Shown piece after piece: positions 12,401-24,400 of a stretch of 64,000 bases of DNA. This DNA is from Strigops habroptila (Eukaryota > Chordata > Aves > Psittaciformes > Psittacidae). The position numbers and the translations under genes are program-made. Below the pieces are notes generated by a model that worked only from the letters and a program-made list of their open reading frames with translations, was not told where the DNA came from and made no database searches. Position 1 is the first letter of the stretch. Every line of letters starts with the position of its first letter. Where the stretch lies: assembly GCF_004027225.2 (NCBI RefSeq), contig NC_044277.2, positions 97,461,552 to 97,525,551 on the forward strand, written 5' to 3'.

Positions 12401-15400
12401 AATTGGTCAGGCAGGATTTCCCCTTAGTGAAGCCATGTTGGCTGTCACCAACCACCTCGTTGTTTTTTCATGTGCCTTAGCATGTTTTCCAGGAGAAACT
12501 GTTCCAAGATTTTGCCAGGCACAGAGGTGAGACTGACTGGTCTGTAGTTCCCCGGGTCTTCCACCTTCCCCTTCTTGAAAATGGGGGTTATATTACCCTT
12601 CTTCCAGTCATCGGGAACTTCACCTGACTGCCAGGATTTTTCGAATATGATGGACAGTGGCTTAGCAACTTCATTCGCCAGCTCCTTCAGGACCCGTGGA
12701 TGGTTTTCATCAGGTCCCATGGACTTGTGCACGTTCAGGTTCTTAAGATGGTCTCGAACCTGATCCTCTCCTACAGTGGGCCTAAGGTCTTCGTTCTCAC
12801 AGTCCCTGCATTTGCTTTCCAAGACTTGGGTTGTGTGGTCAGAGCATTTGCTGGTGAAGACTGAGGCAAAGAAGTCATTAAGAACCTCAGCCTTCTCCAA
12901 ATCCATGGTAGCCAGTTCTCCTGATAGCTTCTGGAGAGGGCCCACATTGTCCCTAGTCTGTCTTTTATTTGCTACATATCTATAGAATCCTTTCCTGTTA
13001 TCTTTTACATCCCTTGCCAAACTTAATTCTAGCTGGGCCTTAGCTTTCCTAACCTGGTCCCTAGCTTCTCAGGCAATGCTCCTGTATTCTTCCCAGGCCG
13101 CCTGTCCTCGCTTCCACCTTCTATAAGCTTCTTTTTTCCCTCTAAGTTTCCTCAGCAGCTCCTTGTCCATCCATGGAGGTCTCCTGGCCCTCCTGCTGCA
13201 CTTTCTTCTAGTCGGGATGCAACACTCTTGAGCACGTAGCAGGTGATCCTTGAATACCGACCAGCAGTCTTGGGCCCCCCTGCCCTCTAGGACTGTATCC
13301 CATGAAACCTTACTAAGGAGGTTCCTGAAGAGGCCAAAGTCTGCTTTCTTGAAGTCCAGGGCAGTGAGCTTGCTGCACACTCTTCTCACCGTCCTGAGGA
13401 TCTCAAACTCAACCATCTCGTGATCACTAGAGCCAAGGCTGCCCTGGAGTGTCACATTTCCAACCAGTCCCTCCCTGTTGGTGAGCACAAGGTCCAGCAT
13501 GGCACCTCTCCTCATCGGCTCCTCTACTGCTTGAAAGAGGAAGTTGTCTTCCACACAATCGAGGAACCTCCTGGATTGCTTGTGCTGGGCCGTACCGTCC
13601 CTCCAACAGATGTCAGGATGGTTGAAGTCCCCCATGAGGATCAGGGCCTGCGAGCGTGAGGCTGCTCCTATCCGTCTGTAGAGCGCTTCATCCACAGAGT
13701 CCTCTTGATCAGGCGGCCTGTAACAGATCCCCACCGTAATGTCCCCTGATGCTGTTTTCCCTTTGATCCTGACCCACAAACACTCTGTTACCTCATCACC
13801 CGTCCCCAGACAGAGTTCCATACTCTCTAGCCTATCACTGACATAGATAGCAACGACCCCTCCCCGTCTGCCTGGCCTGTCTTTTCTAAACAGCCTGTAA
13901 CCTTCCATTCCGACATTCCAGTCATAGGAGCCATCCCACCATGTTCCTGTGATACCAATGACATCATATTACCGTAGCCTTGCACACATCTCTAATTCTT
14001 CTTGCTTGTTCCCCATACTATGGGCATTTGTATAGAGGCACCTTAGCCGAGCTCCAAATGAAGCCGACTCAATGGCTGGGGCAGCTGGAACATCTCTACA
14101 TCGCTCCAAGCACTTATTACAGGTGCTAAGTTGTGAGCAAAAGAACACTATTTGGTTTTTCTAGTATCAGAATATAGGTCATCAAACTAAAATAGCAGCA
14201 GCAGATGAGAGCAAATGGTGCTGGGTGACCTGTGAGCAATTTACAGTAAAGCTGTAAAACATGTTGTGCCAGGAATTTGTGAATTGTGATTCCTCCTCCA
14301 TCCCTTCCCCTCCCCCCGCCCCCCCTCCAGAGACTAATCAAATATTGTAGGGGAAGCCCCAGTGTGTGGAATTTTCATCCTCAGAGATGCTCAGAATATG
14401 GTTGAAAAGACCCCGAACAATCTGATATAATTTGAGTTTGGGAATTGGGTTAAATGACCTCCAGACATCCCTTCAACCTACATTGTTCTGATGTTCTAAT
14501 GTTAAATGATTACATGGGCTAAAAAGCTATCAGACAAGCGGGTAGTCTCTAGGCTGCAAGTCACAGAGTGGTGAATGTTTTTGGGAGGAGAATGGGGTGG
14601 GTTTTTTTCTCCTTATGGTTATGGAAACTATATGTAGTTATTCGTAATCAGGACTTGCTTCCAGAAGCCATATGATTAATGGTGTACAATGTGGGCATCC
14701 TCCACTACATAGCTGTAATACAGTCACACAGACTGGAGCAGAGCTTGGGAGGTCTCTGGTTTAACCCCCAACTCAGAACCATGTGTAAGTAAATCAGATT
14801 GCTCTTGGGCCAAGTGTGTTCCTTCCAGGTCTGAACATCTCCATGGATGGAGATCTCTCAATCTCTTAAACTTCCCAAGTTTAACCTTTCTCACACTGAG
14901 GAAGTTTTTCCTAATATTTGGAAATTATGCTGGCCACGACTGTAGGCAGCCTGATCTGCTGGGACCTGCTTTGAGTAGTGGGTTAGGCTGGTGACCTCTG
15001 AGGTCCCCTTGAACCCTTCATTGCTCTGTGATCCCATGTCACTTGACCAATTTGGTATATCCATGCAGGCAGGTTGCTGAATTCTCACAATAACCCTGCA
15101 CAATAGCTATAATTGCATTTTGAGTAATGTGTTCACGGTTAAAAGCATGAAATTTTGTCTTAGTTTTCAATATTTACAGGGTTTGCTATCTTCTTTTTTA
15201 TGTTAGTTAGAAGTGCTCCAGCCCTTGGAGCATTTTTGTGGCCTCTTCTGAACTCACCCCAACAGCTCCGCATCCTTCTTATGTTGCGGGGCCCCAGAGC
15301 TGGATGCAGGACTGCAGGGGGAGCCTCACCAGAGCTTTTGTTGTTTCCTATTGCCCAGCTGTTCTGTTTTCAAACAGGCTTCAGCAGCTTTTGAGGAAGA

Positions 15401-18400
15401 GCCTCACTTAGCATCCGCAGAACTCCATCAAAACACTGAGTTTGGTTGTTTCCTTCCCTGGTCTTTTTCAGAAGACATCTGCAGTTTTCAGACAGCAGAG
15501 CTTAAAATCAACCAAAAACTCTGTCCTCATTTTTTTTCATTTGGAAGGAGATTCTGGACATCCTTGCAATATGACAGGGAAATACTCTCTTACTCGCCTT
15601 CTAATGAACAAAAGTCTCCCTAGAGGAAGGATGACCAGAGGAAAAGCTTTGACATCAAAGCTTTTGGTTTAGTGGATGGAAGTTTTCTGTGGATGCAATA
15701 GAATGGGTTGGGTCTGAAGGAGTAGTTGTAAGATGGGCTTGAAGGTTCCTTGGAAAGTTGTTCTCTTGAGCTGTGTTGGTGCTACATGGGAACTTTGGAA
15801 AGAGACTCACTCTTCAGATGGGGAAGTGTTTTTGGTTTTGTTTTTTAAGAAAGAACAGTCTATTAAAACATTGATGTTGGTCTTTTATATGGTTGATAAA
15901 GCAGATATTCTACAGTCTGTTCTTTTGGGGCAAGAAGTATTCTTAAAACCTTTGCATCATCTACTTTGATTGCTTTATATCACATTACATTTCTTTTAAT
16001 GGTAACTCACCTGCTGCTAGTAACCACTGAGAGAGTGGCAGCATGTATAGAAGTAAGAGGTTAAGGCTAAAATATGTTAAGAGCCTACTCAGGCACCAGG
16101 GTTCTTGTGTAAATAACTTGTTATGAGTGGCTGCTAATACCTACAAATCGGGATGAATTGCCTTTCAGGAGAACATGCCTATGCCACGGCTGTGGGGATG
16201 GCCCCACGTGCTTTATTTGCGTCATGGTGTTTAAACTTGGCTGTTGGAGGCAGAATTATAAATTTCCTCATTAGTGTTTTTCCTTTGTGTCTCACTGTGC
16301 TTGTGCAAGACAAATGTAAGAGTTACATTTTCCATAACTTTTAAGATCTGTAGGAAGAATGCTGTTCCCTTTATCGCAAGAAGCTGAAGCTTATTTCTTT
16401 TTGAGTGTCACTTTTGGCACAGATAATCTCATTTTTACAATTTATCCTGAAAAATCACCACTGCTTATTTATTAGGATTCTTGTTCCTTTGAACATCAGT
16501 TTTATCTGAACACCATGTGGTCTTGTTTGTTGGGCCCTTCAGCAATGGCAAATACCTGGTTTCTGCTGACAAATTTACTTTAAAAATATGCTTTTTGACT
16601 TGTTGGCTCTAGTGTGCCTTAACCAAACGTAGTTTCAGTGCTTTGGCTTCTCTGCATGGTTTTGGCTGTGTGTTACTACAACCTGGGGACTGCCATTGAG
16701 CAGGGTTTGGTTGGCCAACTTAGCACCATGGTGGTGAGTGCTCGGGCACGACTGGTGTGGAGTCAGTAGAGGACCAAGTAACCAAGTATTAAGTAACCAA
16801 GGCTGGTTTCTGCCACCTACAACTTACGCAGGTCTTGGTTTGTTCAGCTCCACCTGCACAGGAACCTGGAGGAGGTGGCTTGAAGGCAGCTGATGCTGGG
16901 GATGACATTGATGCAGCCTGGGCAGTACTGGGAGATGGTCCACTGAGCGTGGACAGCGTGGGGAGTCACCTCAGGCTTCAGCCAGCAAGAGGGCTTAAAC
17001 TGTGGGGTGGGGTTTTTCAGTGAATTTCAGTGAATTAGGGCAGATTTTTGTATGAGAAGGCACTTGTCTGACAGCAAGCCTGCACCCAGCAGTGTCAAAC
17101 TCCTCTGGGAGAGATGAGAACAAAACTTGGTCAAGGAAAACATTGTCATTATCTTTGATATGCAGGGTAGTTGTCATTAGTGTTTTTCTCAGAACTGGCC
17201 TGTTTTGTCTAAACTCATCTAGAGGCAGATAGGTTGTATAAATATGGCGTAACAGAAGCCCAGTGTCCATGTGAGGAGTGCTGGGCTGCCCCAGGGGGTA
17301 CCTCCTCCCCACAGCACATCTGGAATCCTGACCATCCCATCATCTGCTGGCTGGAGCGGGTCTGAAAGATGCTTAGGATTGCTGTTAAAGGAGACATAAG
17401 CACCACTTATCAAGTTTCTCTTTCATAACTGATGTCTGTAAAACCTCAGACAAAATTTTGGAGTTTGTGGGTTTAGTCGTTATCGTGGAGTCATTTGTTT
17501 GGTGTGCTTAGATATGAGTAATTTCTTCCAGTCCTCTTAGAAATCGTGAAGCGGTGGTGCCTCACAACATTGTGAGCTGACACGTACAAAAAAGTTTGAT
17601 TTCCTCCTTTAAGAACATAATTGATGGGTAATGAATGGTAAGCTGGGGATGAGGATGGATATACCAGACTACACAGTGCAGCAGGGAGAAAGAACCTGAT
17701 TGCAGGTCTTTTGAGTTTATCCATGGAAAATGCCATATTGGAATGTCCTTCCCTCTCTCCTTCAAGCCCCTTTCCCCTGGGAGTCATTCAATTCCAAGTG
17801 CTGACTCAGCTAAGCTGAATTTTCTCCATCAGCAAACACCATGAGGAGCAGGAACAGGGCAGCTGGAGGAGGAGCCCTGCTCCAGGCAGAGCAGCAACCC
17901 CTGCTAGAGCTCCTAACAAAACATCTTTGAAATATCTTTCAGAGGTTTGTCACCATGCTTGGAGAAACAAGCAAACTGAAAAGTCTCTTAAATAATTCTT
18001 GCAGACTAATGAACAGATTTGATGAAGATTTGGCAGCTTTTCCAAATATTCCCTGTAACTAGGAAATCTTCCCAGGCAGGTCTCTGCTCTGTATAGGAGA
18101 CAGTGCCCTCATAATTAAACGATGAATGAAAGCAAATGTACTGATGAGCACATTGGTTTGTTACTCAAATTGAGGCAGCACAAAACAAAATTATCCCTCT
18201 GCAATCCCTTTGGGTTGTGTTCAGGGTTGTGTACCCTGGGTGTATCAGAGGCTATGAGAGGTGGAACCTGAATTATGGTCCTGTGGCCCCTGGAGTAGGA
18301 AACTTCCCACCCAGTGCCCCTGGGTTGATCATCATCATCATTATTATTATTTACAGATACAGGTTGCTTAACCTGTATGTGTGCTGTCCTGGAGCATAGC

Positions 18401-21400
18401 TCCATCAGCTTGCTGGTGCTACATTTCTGGTTTACATTAAAAAAAAACAAAATTGTTTTGTAGAACCTTAATGTACTTTGATAATTTTGTGTGTTGAAGT
18501 TATTCACTCCAAATTTCTTCTATAGTAGCCTGTATTTGATTAAGTAACATGAATCATAGACCCCTGGAATGGTTTGGGTTGGAAGGGACCTTAAAGACTG
18601 GGGAGATCCCCTGCCACAGGCAGGGACACCTTCCACTTGACCAGGTTGCTCCAAGCCCCGTCCAGCCTGGCCTTGAACGCTGCCAGGGATGGGGCAGCCA
18701 CAGCTTCTCTGAGCAACCTGTGCCAGGGCCTCACCACCCTCACAGGGAAGAACTTCTGCCTCAGATCTCATCTAAATCTCCCCTCTGTCAGTTTAAAGCC
18801 ATTCCCCCTTGTCCTGTCCCTTCCTGTCCTTGTCAAAAACCCCTCTCCAGCTTTCTTGCTGGCCCCTTTAGGCACTGGAAGCTGCTCTAAAGTCTCCCCA
18901 GAGCCTTTTCTTCTCCAGGGTGAACAAGCTGAGCTCTCTCAGCCTGTCTCCATAGCAGTGGGATTGCCCCAACCCAGGTGCAGGACGTTGCACTTGGCCT
19001 TGTTGAACTTCATGGGGTTTGCACTGGCCCACCTCTCGAGCCTGTCCAGCTACCTCTGGATGTCATCCCTTCCCTCCGGCGTGTTGAACACACCACGCAG
19101 CTTGGTGGTGAAATGACATTAAATTCCTGTTGTCATTAGTTCATAAGCATGAAAGCTGCTGGAGTTTAAATCCTGAAATTTTGGAAGCCGAGGGTTTTTT
19201 GGGGGCCACATCAGGCTTCCTGAGCAGATGAATTCATGTTGCTGCATGGATGCTGTGTGATACCACAATCAAGCGAAAGGTTTCATGTTGTCGCTGAATT
19301 AGCTGAAATAATAACAGGGAGGATAGGAAGGGCAGCTTCCAATGGATGGAAAGTCACCTTGATGTCTGAGAGATTTCAGACTGGTAGGATTCAAAATAAA
19401 GCTGGTCCCAGGAGCAGAGAGCAGCGAATGAACAGATGGTTCTTCTTCAGTAGCAGGAACCATCAGCAACAATTGCTCTTTCGGGTATTGCTGTAGATAA
19501 ATTGGGCAAGTTAAATGAGGGAGAATATAAAGGTTTATTGAAATGCAGTGAAGAAAACTAGTATAGACGAGCAAATATAAGTTAGCTGCAGAAAAATGGG
19601 CTTTCTAGGTGAACATGATTGATTCTTCAGAATTTTGCATTAAAACCAGTGTCTGGATGGTCTTTTTTTGTATGCCCAGGATACTAAACCCTGTGTCACC
19701 AAACGCTTAGTATGACTTGGAAGCTAAATGGCTAGGAGGAGGTTAATGCAATGGGAAAAAAGGCTTCTAAACTTGTCCTGGAGTCAGAAAAAGAAATAAG
19801 AACAAGAAAACCATCTTGCTGTCAAGCATTACAGGGGCAGAGGGCATGATTTTATTTTATTCTGCTTGTTTCAACTGGGCATTTTTACCAGAATTGAACT
19901 GTCCTCTGAGATGCTCCCTTCAAGACTGATCAGGAAGAAAATGTGAAATATGAATTCTCATTTTCAAAAGTAATTTTCAAAAGACTTGGAGAACAACCTT
20001 TTTACTGTTGGAATTGTTACACCATTGTCTCGTGGGCCCTTAGCATGTGCCACAGCATTACAATCTGTTGTGTTGTTATAAAAAGAAACATCCAACACAG
20101 ATAATGCTTTATTTTAATCCCAAGATGACAAGGGATAGATTTGTGATGGGTTGTTTGCACCGTATCCTTCATAAAATTCAAATGCCACTGGAATTGCAGG
20201 GGAAGGCAGCTCGTAGCAGTGCAGCTGTACAGCAACACCACTGAGAATTAGTGTTTTAAAAGCTATTTATAGGGAAATTGCCTCTTGCCCATCTCATGGT
20301 GCAAAGCAGTGTGGCAATTCTGCTGCAGGATTTATAAGAGTTAGGGAGAAAACTTGGTGAAGCTGCTACTGAATTAATGTTCTGCTGTATGGTTGCTTTG
20401 GAAGGCAGTAGGTATCCTTCTGCTTGTGGCTGGACAATGGTTTTGTAAAAGGAGCTGAGGAAGTGGTTGTGGCTGGTCTGCTGCTGTTAGGAGAATCACA
20501 TCTTCGTGGCCTCCTCTGGGCTCGGTCCAACAGCTCCATGTCCTTCTTATGTTGGGATTGCAGGGGAGGTTTCATAGGAGTGGAGTAGAAGGGGAGAATC
20601 CCCTCACGCGACCTGCTGGTCACGCTGCTGGTGATGCAGCACAGGACGTGGTTGGTTTCTGGGGCTGCAAGCACGCACTGCCACGTCATGGTGAGCTTCT
20701 CATTGACTAACACCCCCAAGTCTTTCTCCTCAGGGCTGTTCTCAATCCAGTGTGTGTGTTCCCTGTCCCCACTCAGCATGACAACCTCTGGTGACGATGA
20801 CAAAAATGAACAATGACCATGAAAACCTGACAAACCTTGTGCCTGACTCTAAGCTTTGCTCTGTGAAACACTGCATACAGCAGCATGACACAATGGTTTC
20901 CACACTAACAAGGGTCAGTATGATCCACACACGTCCTTCCCTGTGTGACCTTTCCTGTTAGCAGTCCAGCTCCCTTCGGCTGCTGGGAATTCCCTCTGCT
21001 CGTGGAAAGCTGCAACACAGGGACAGAAGAAAGGACAAGAAGACAAGGCCATAATGATAGGGAGAGCTTGAAAATAGTGCCCTATATCAGAATAAGTCAT
21101 AGTGTAAAACCTGGAAGAGTTCAGAACGTCACCATTAATTTTCCAACAAATTATAATTAATTAAATAATAATAAATTAGTTACTTAATAAAATAAATTAA
21201 TATTATTAAATTAATAATATTATTAAATTAGTAAATGAAACAAATTCATTGATTGAAAGCTGGGAAAGTTTGCTATTTTAATTAAACCAGAGGTTTCCTT
21301 CATCTGCTGTCTTTTCTCACTGGAATAATACGAGAAATTGGATGCTAATGGTATGTGGATGAACCTAACCTGTTACAGGGAAAATCTTTCTTTCTGTAGG

Positions 21401-24400
21401 TGTTCTGGTTTGGGGAAAATTTTCCAGAAATAGCCAACCTGTACCTGTCTCAGATCTGTCTCCTGCTGCTACTGTCTTGAGTAACAGTAAACTAAGAAAA
21501 AATACATGGTAAAGAAAAAAAAAAAAAAAAAGGCTCAAACTTACAAAGTCTCCCTTCCTTTTCTTTTCTCCATCCCCAGCAAAACCAGAAGAGACCAAAC
21601 CAGTTGAAGCTGTGACAGGGAACGATATCACAGCACCTCCCAACAAAGAGCTTCCTCCCAGCCCTGAGAAGAAGACAAAGGTAGGTGTTGTTTCACATTC
21701 AGTGTCTTTGTTTCCATGGCTTTTATTTTTGCTGGCTTTTCTGCTTCTTAAGCTGTGGCAACACAAGTTCTGTTTTCTGAGCTGCCGTTTGTGAACTATT
21801 TTCCTGGAACAAAGACATCCAGTTATGAAGTTGCAAACAACTCAGCCTGTAGCCAATGTGACTGAGGGTGGATTTAGTAAATGTGTGGTAAGCTTTGTTT
21901 AAATTAATGCTTTGGTTGGTATTGGTGGTGTAGAAGTAGTAAACATGTATGACAACACTTTTGCTACACTGATACTCTCCTAGTTGTTTACAACACATTT
22001 ATTTGCCTTACAATTAGCATGCAGAGATGCTGCTCAGGATCTGATGTTCTGTTGTTTTAGGGCTGTTTATGAAACATGAGCAATACCTGCTTGCAGCATT
22101 CAGCAAAATCTAATCCCAAATTCTTAGAGCGCTGGTAGGGGGAAGGGGTTCTCAGTCCCCTCAAAGGCGGTGGATGTTTGACCACTAGAGTTGATCAGAT
22201 GAGGATTTAGAGCTTGCAATCCCTGTGTGCATGTAATTGGAAAGCAATGTCCTGTGTATTGCACGTTAGGACTAGATGCCAGAACAACTGATTACTAATC
22301 CCAGCTTTACCAGCGATTCCTTCTGTTGCTTTAGATGTTGCTGGAATAAATCCTGTTCGCTTTGAGTTAAATGGCAAAGCCTTCCTGGGCCCTGAAGGCA
22401 GCCTCTTCCGCTGCTTCATTTTGGTCTTTGTTATGCTCAGAAAACAGAAAGCTAATTTGTTTTTATTGTTGTTTCATTTAAAATATCATTTTTATGTTCT
22501 TGCAGCTCAATGTTTTGGTTTACAATGCGCTATTTTTTGTTGTATTTTTTGTTTGTTTTTATACTGGATTTTGCTTTTTGATAAAACATAAAGCCTGCCA
22601 CATCCACGTCATCTACAAAGCCTGCAGCAACGAAAGCCAGGCCCCTGTCCGCTACCAGCCCCAAGCGGCCACCCTCTGCCACACCTGGCCTAAACAAAAA
22701 ACCCACGAGCCCTACTGCAGGTCCTACTTCAGCCACTACTACTAAACGCCCAACCACCAGCACTACACGTCCCTCCACCCTAGCTCCAAAAGAGACTAAA
22801 CCAAAGGTAAGAAACTACTTGCTTTTGTGTGGGAGCTCTGAGAACTTATTTACATGTTAAATTACCAGCTGTCTTACCCAAGAGTCAAAACATAATTGGA
22901 GTGCTAATCATTGGAAGATAAGATCAGGAATGCGATTCACGGTGTTACAAGAGCCTCACAGTTATTAGTATCAGCTTCCATTAACCCACTTATGGCATCA
23001 GGTCCCAAGCATTTAACTGAGCTTTAAGGTGCCTTCCAACCCAATCCACTCTGTGATTCTGTGATTTCTTTCCATTACTAAAAGAGGAGGTTTTTTAAAT
23101 ACAGATGCACTACAAAGGATAACTCTTAAATCCAGACAAGAGCATAGGAAAACTGAATGGAGAGCTTCGATATTAATATTGAGGGGAAAAAAAAAATCAG
23201 TTTGAACACTTCAGTATTTCCTCCTTATTGTCTCTTTATGATGTCTAGTCATTATAAAAACTGTACAAAGATAATTGATAATACACTTATGTACTTAGGA
23301 AATATTGGATATTTGTAATTCTTCGATACGAGCAGATTTGTGGACAGTTCTTAGTGTTGCATGTTAAAGCTAATGAAGCTTACTCTTTAACATGTAATGT
23401 TAAGAGTAGAAAACATCCCTTCAATATTCCTCACATCAACATGTGATTTTATAAAGAAAAAGAACTCAGTTTGAAAGGGAATGTTAAAATGTTTCAGAAG
23501 CTTTCAGTTGATATTTAAATGCTCTAACATTTCTACTAGACATTAAAGCTTAAATAACTGTGTTTGAATGTCTTTTAAAACTAACTAAATGAAAATAACA
23601 AAAAGAGTATGAAAGCACAGGCATAAATCTGCACTTTTTCTGTGTACCAGTGTCTTTAAGTTTTTGCAGGATTTTGAATCCCTTTTTGATGAAATCAAAA
23701 TCTCATTTCATTTGTTTCTGTACATTAACTCAGTATTTTAATACTGCAGAGATCAGTCAGTTTACAAACAGGTGACTTACCAGGGACAGACATGAAAGAG
23801 TTTTCCAATTGAGGAATGAACCACAGACACCTAATTCTTACGTTCACAGTGCTTTAGTGAATGCCTCCTTCACTTAGGAAGCATTTCTACTCATGAAGGA
23901 AAGAAATCTCTCTCAAAAGTATTGCTAGTGGACTGATCTTTTCCATTTTGTTCAGAAAACAAAACCTTGTTCACATCTGTAAACGACCTCCAGACATTAA
24001 TTCCGAAACTACTGGTAAATTCTAACACTCAGCAGGGTTTGTGCTCTGTGACCTGCACTGAATATAGTCACTTCTGCATGCCTTAATTATACTTTTTAAT
24101 CCACATTATACTTCTCCAGCAGTGCCTAGCTTATGCATTTAAGAATTTAAACGATTTCAATTTATTTCAGGCTTTTTGTTGGCAAACACTTTGAAGAGAC
24201 TGTCAGTGGAATACTGCCTTTAATGTAGCCTGTTTGTTTTCAGGTTGCAGATGCGAAGACCACAGATAAGCGGACCTCACTTTCAAAGCCTCCAACATCT
24301 GCCACTTCTAAAACTACTGTTAGGAGCAGCCCTGTTGCTCCTAAGACAACGGCAGCATCACCAGTTGCTGCGGCTGCTGCTGCGAAAAATACTGCTACTT

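Larger units (their letters stand above)
3438..21579 (+). other. MAP4: MAP4 intron, 18.1 kb, CR1-rich
   Basis: Between the large exon and the first Pro-rich exon. It holds nine of the listed CR1 copies, including the near-intact one. Outside them (3438-5257, 5886-9667, 10161-11176, 15336-18549, 19116-20496) I see no coding or RNA feature; local oddities are the duplications at 6463-6507 and 10558-10596. An A+T-rich block lies at 21130-21245 and an A-run at 21516-21531, just before the exon. Confidence 0.85.

Noticed and set aside
18520-19116. Open frames of 83-159 codons on both strands
   Set aside because: All fall in a decayed CR1 copy; the same shadow peptides recur in the copies at 9668, 31405 and 39562.
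22494-22745. Open frame with a hydrophobic stretch, suggesting a small membrane protein
   Set aside because: It overlaps the MAP4 exon at 22594-22806 in another frame; its hydrophobicity comes from a T-rich intron tract.
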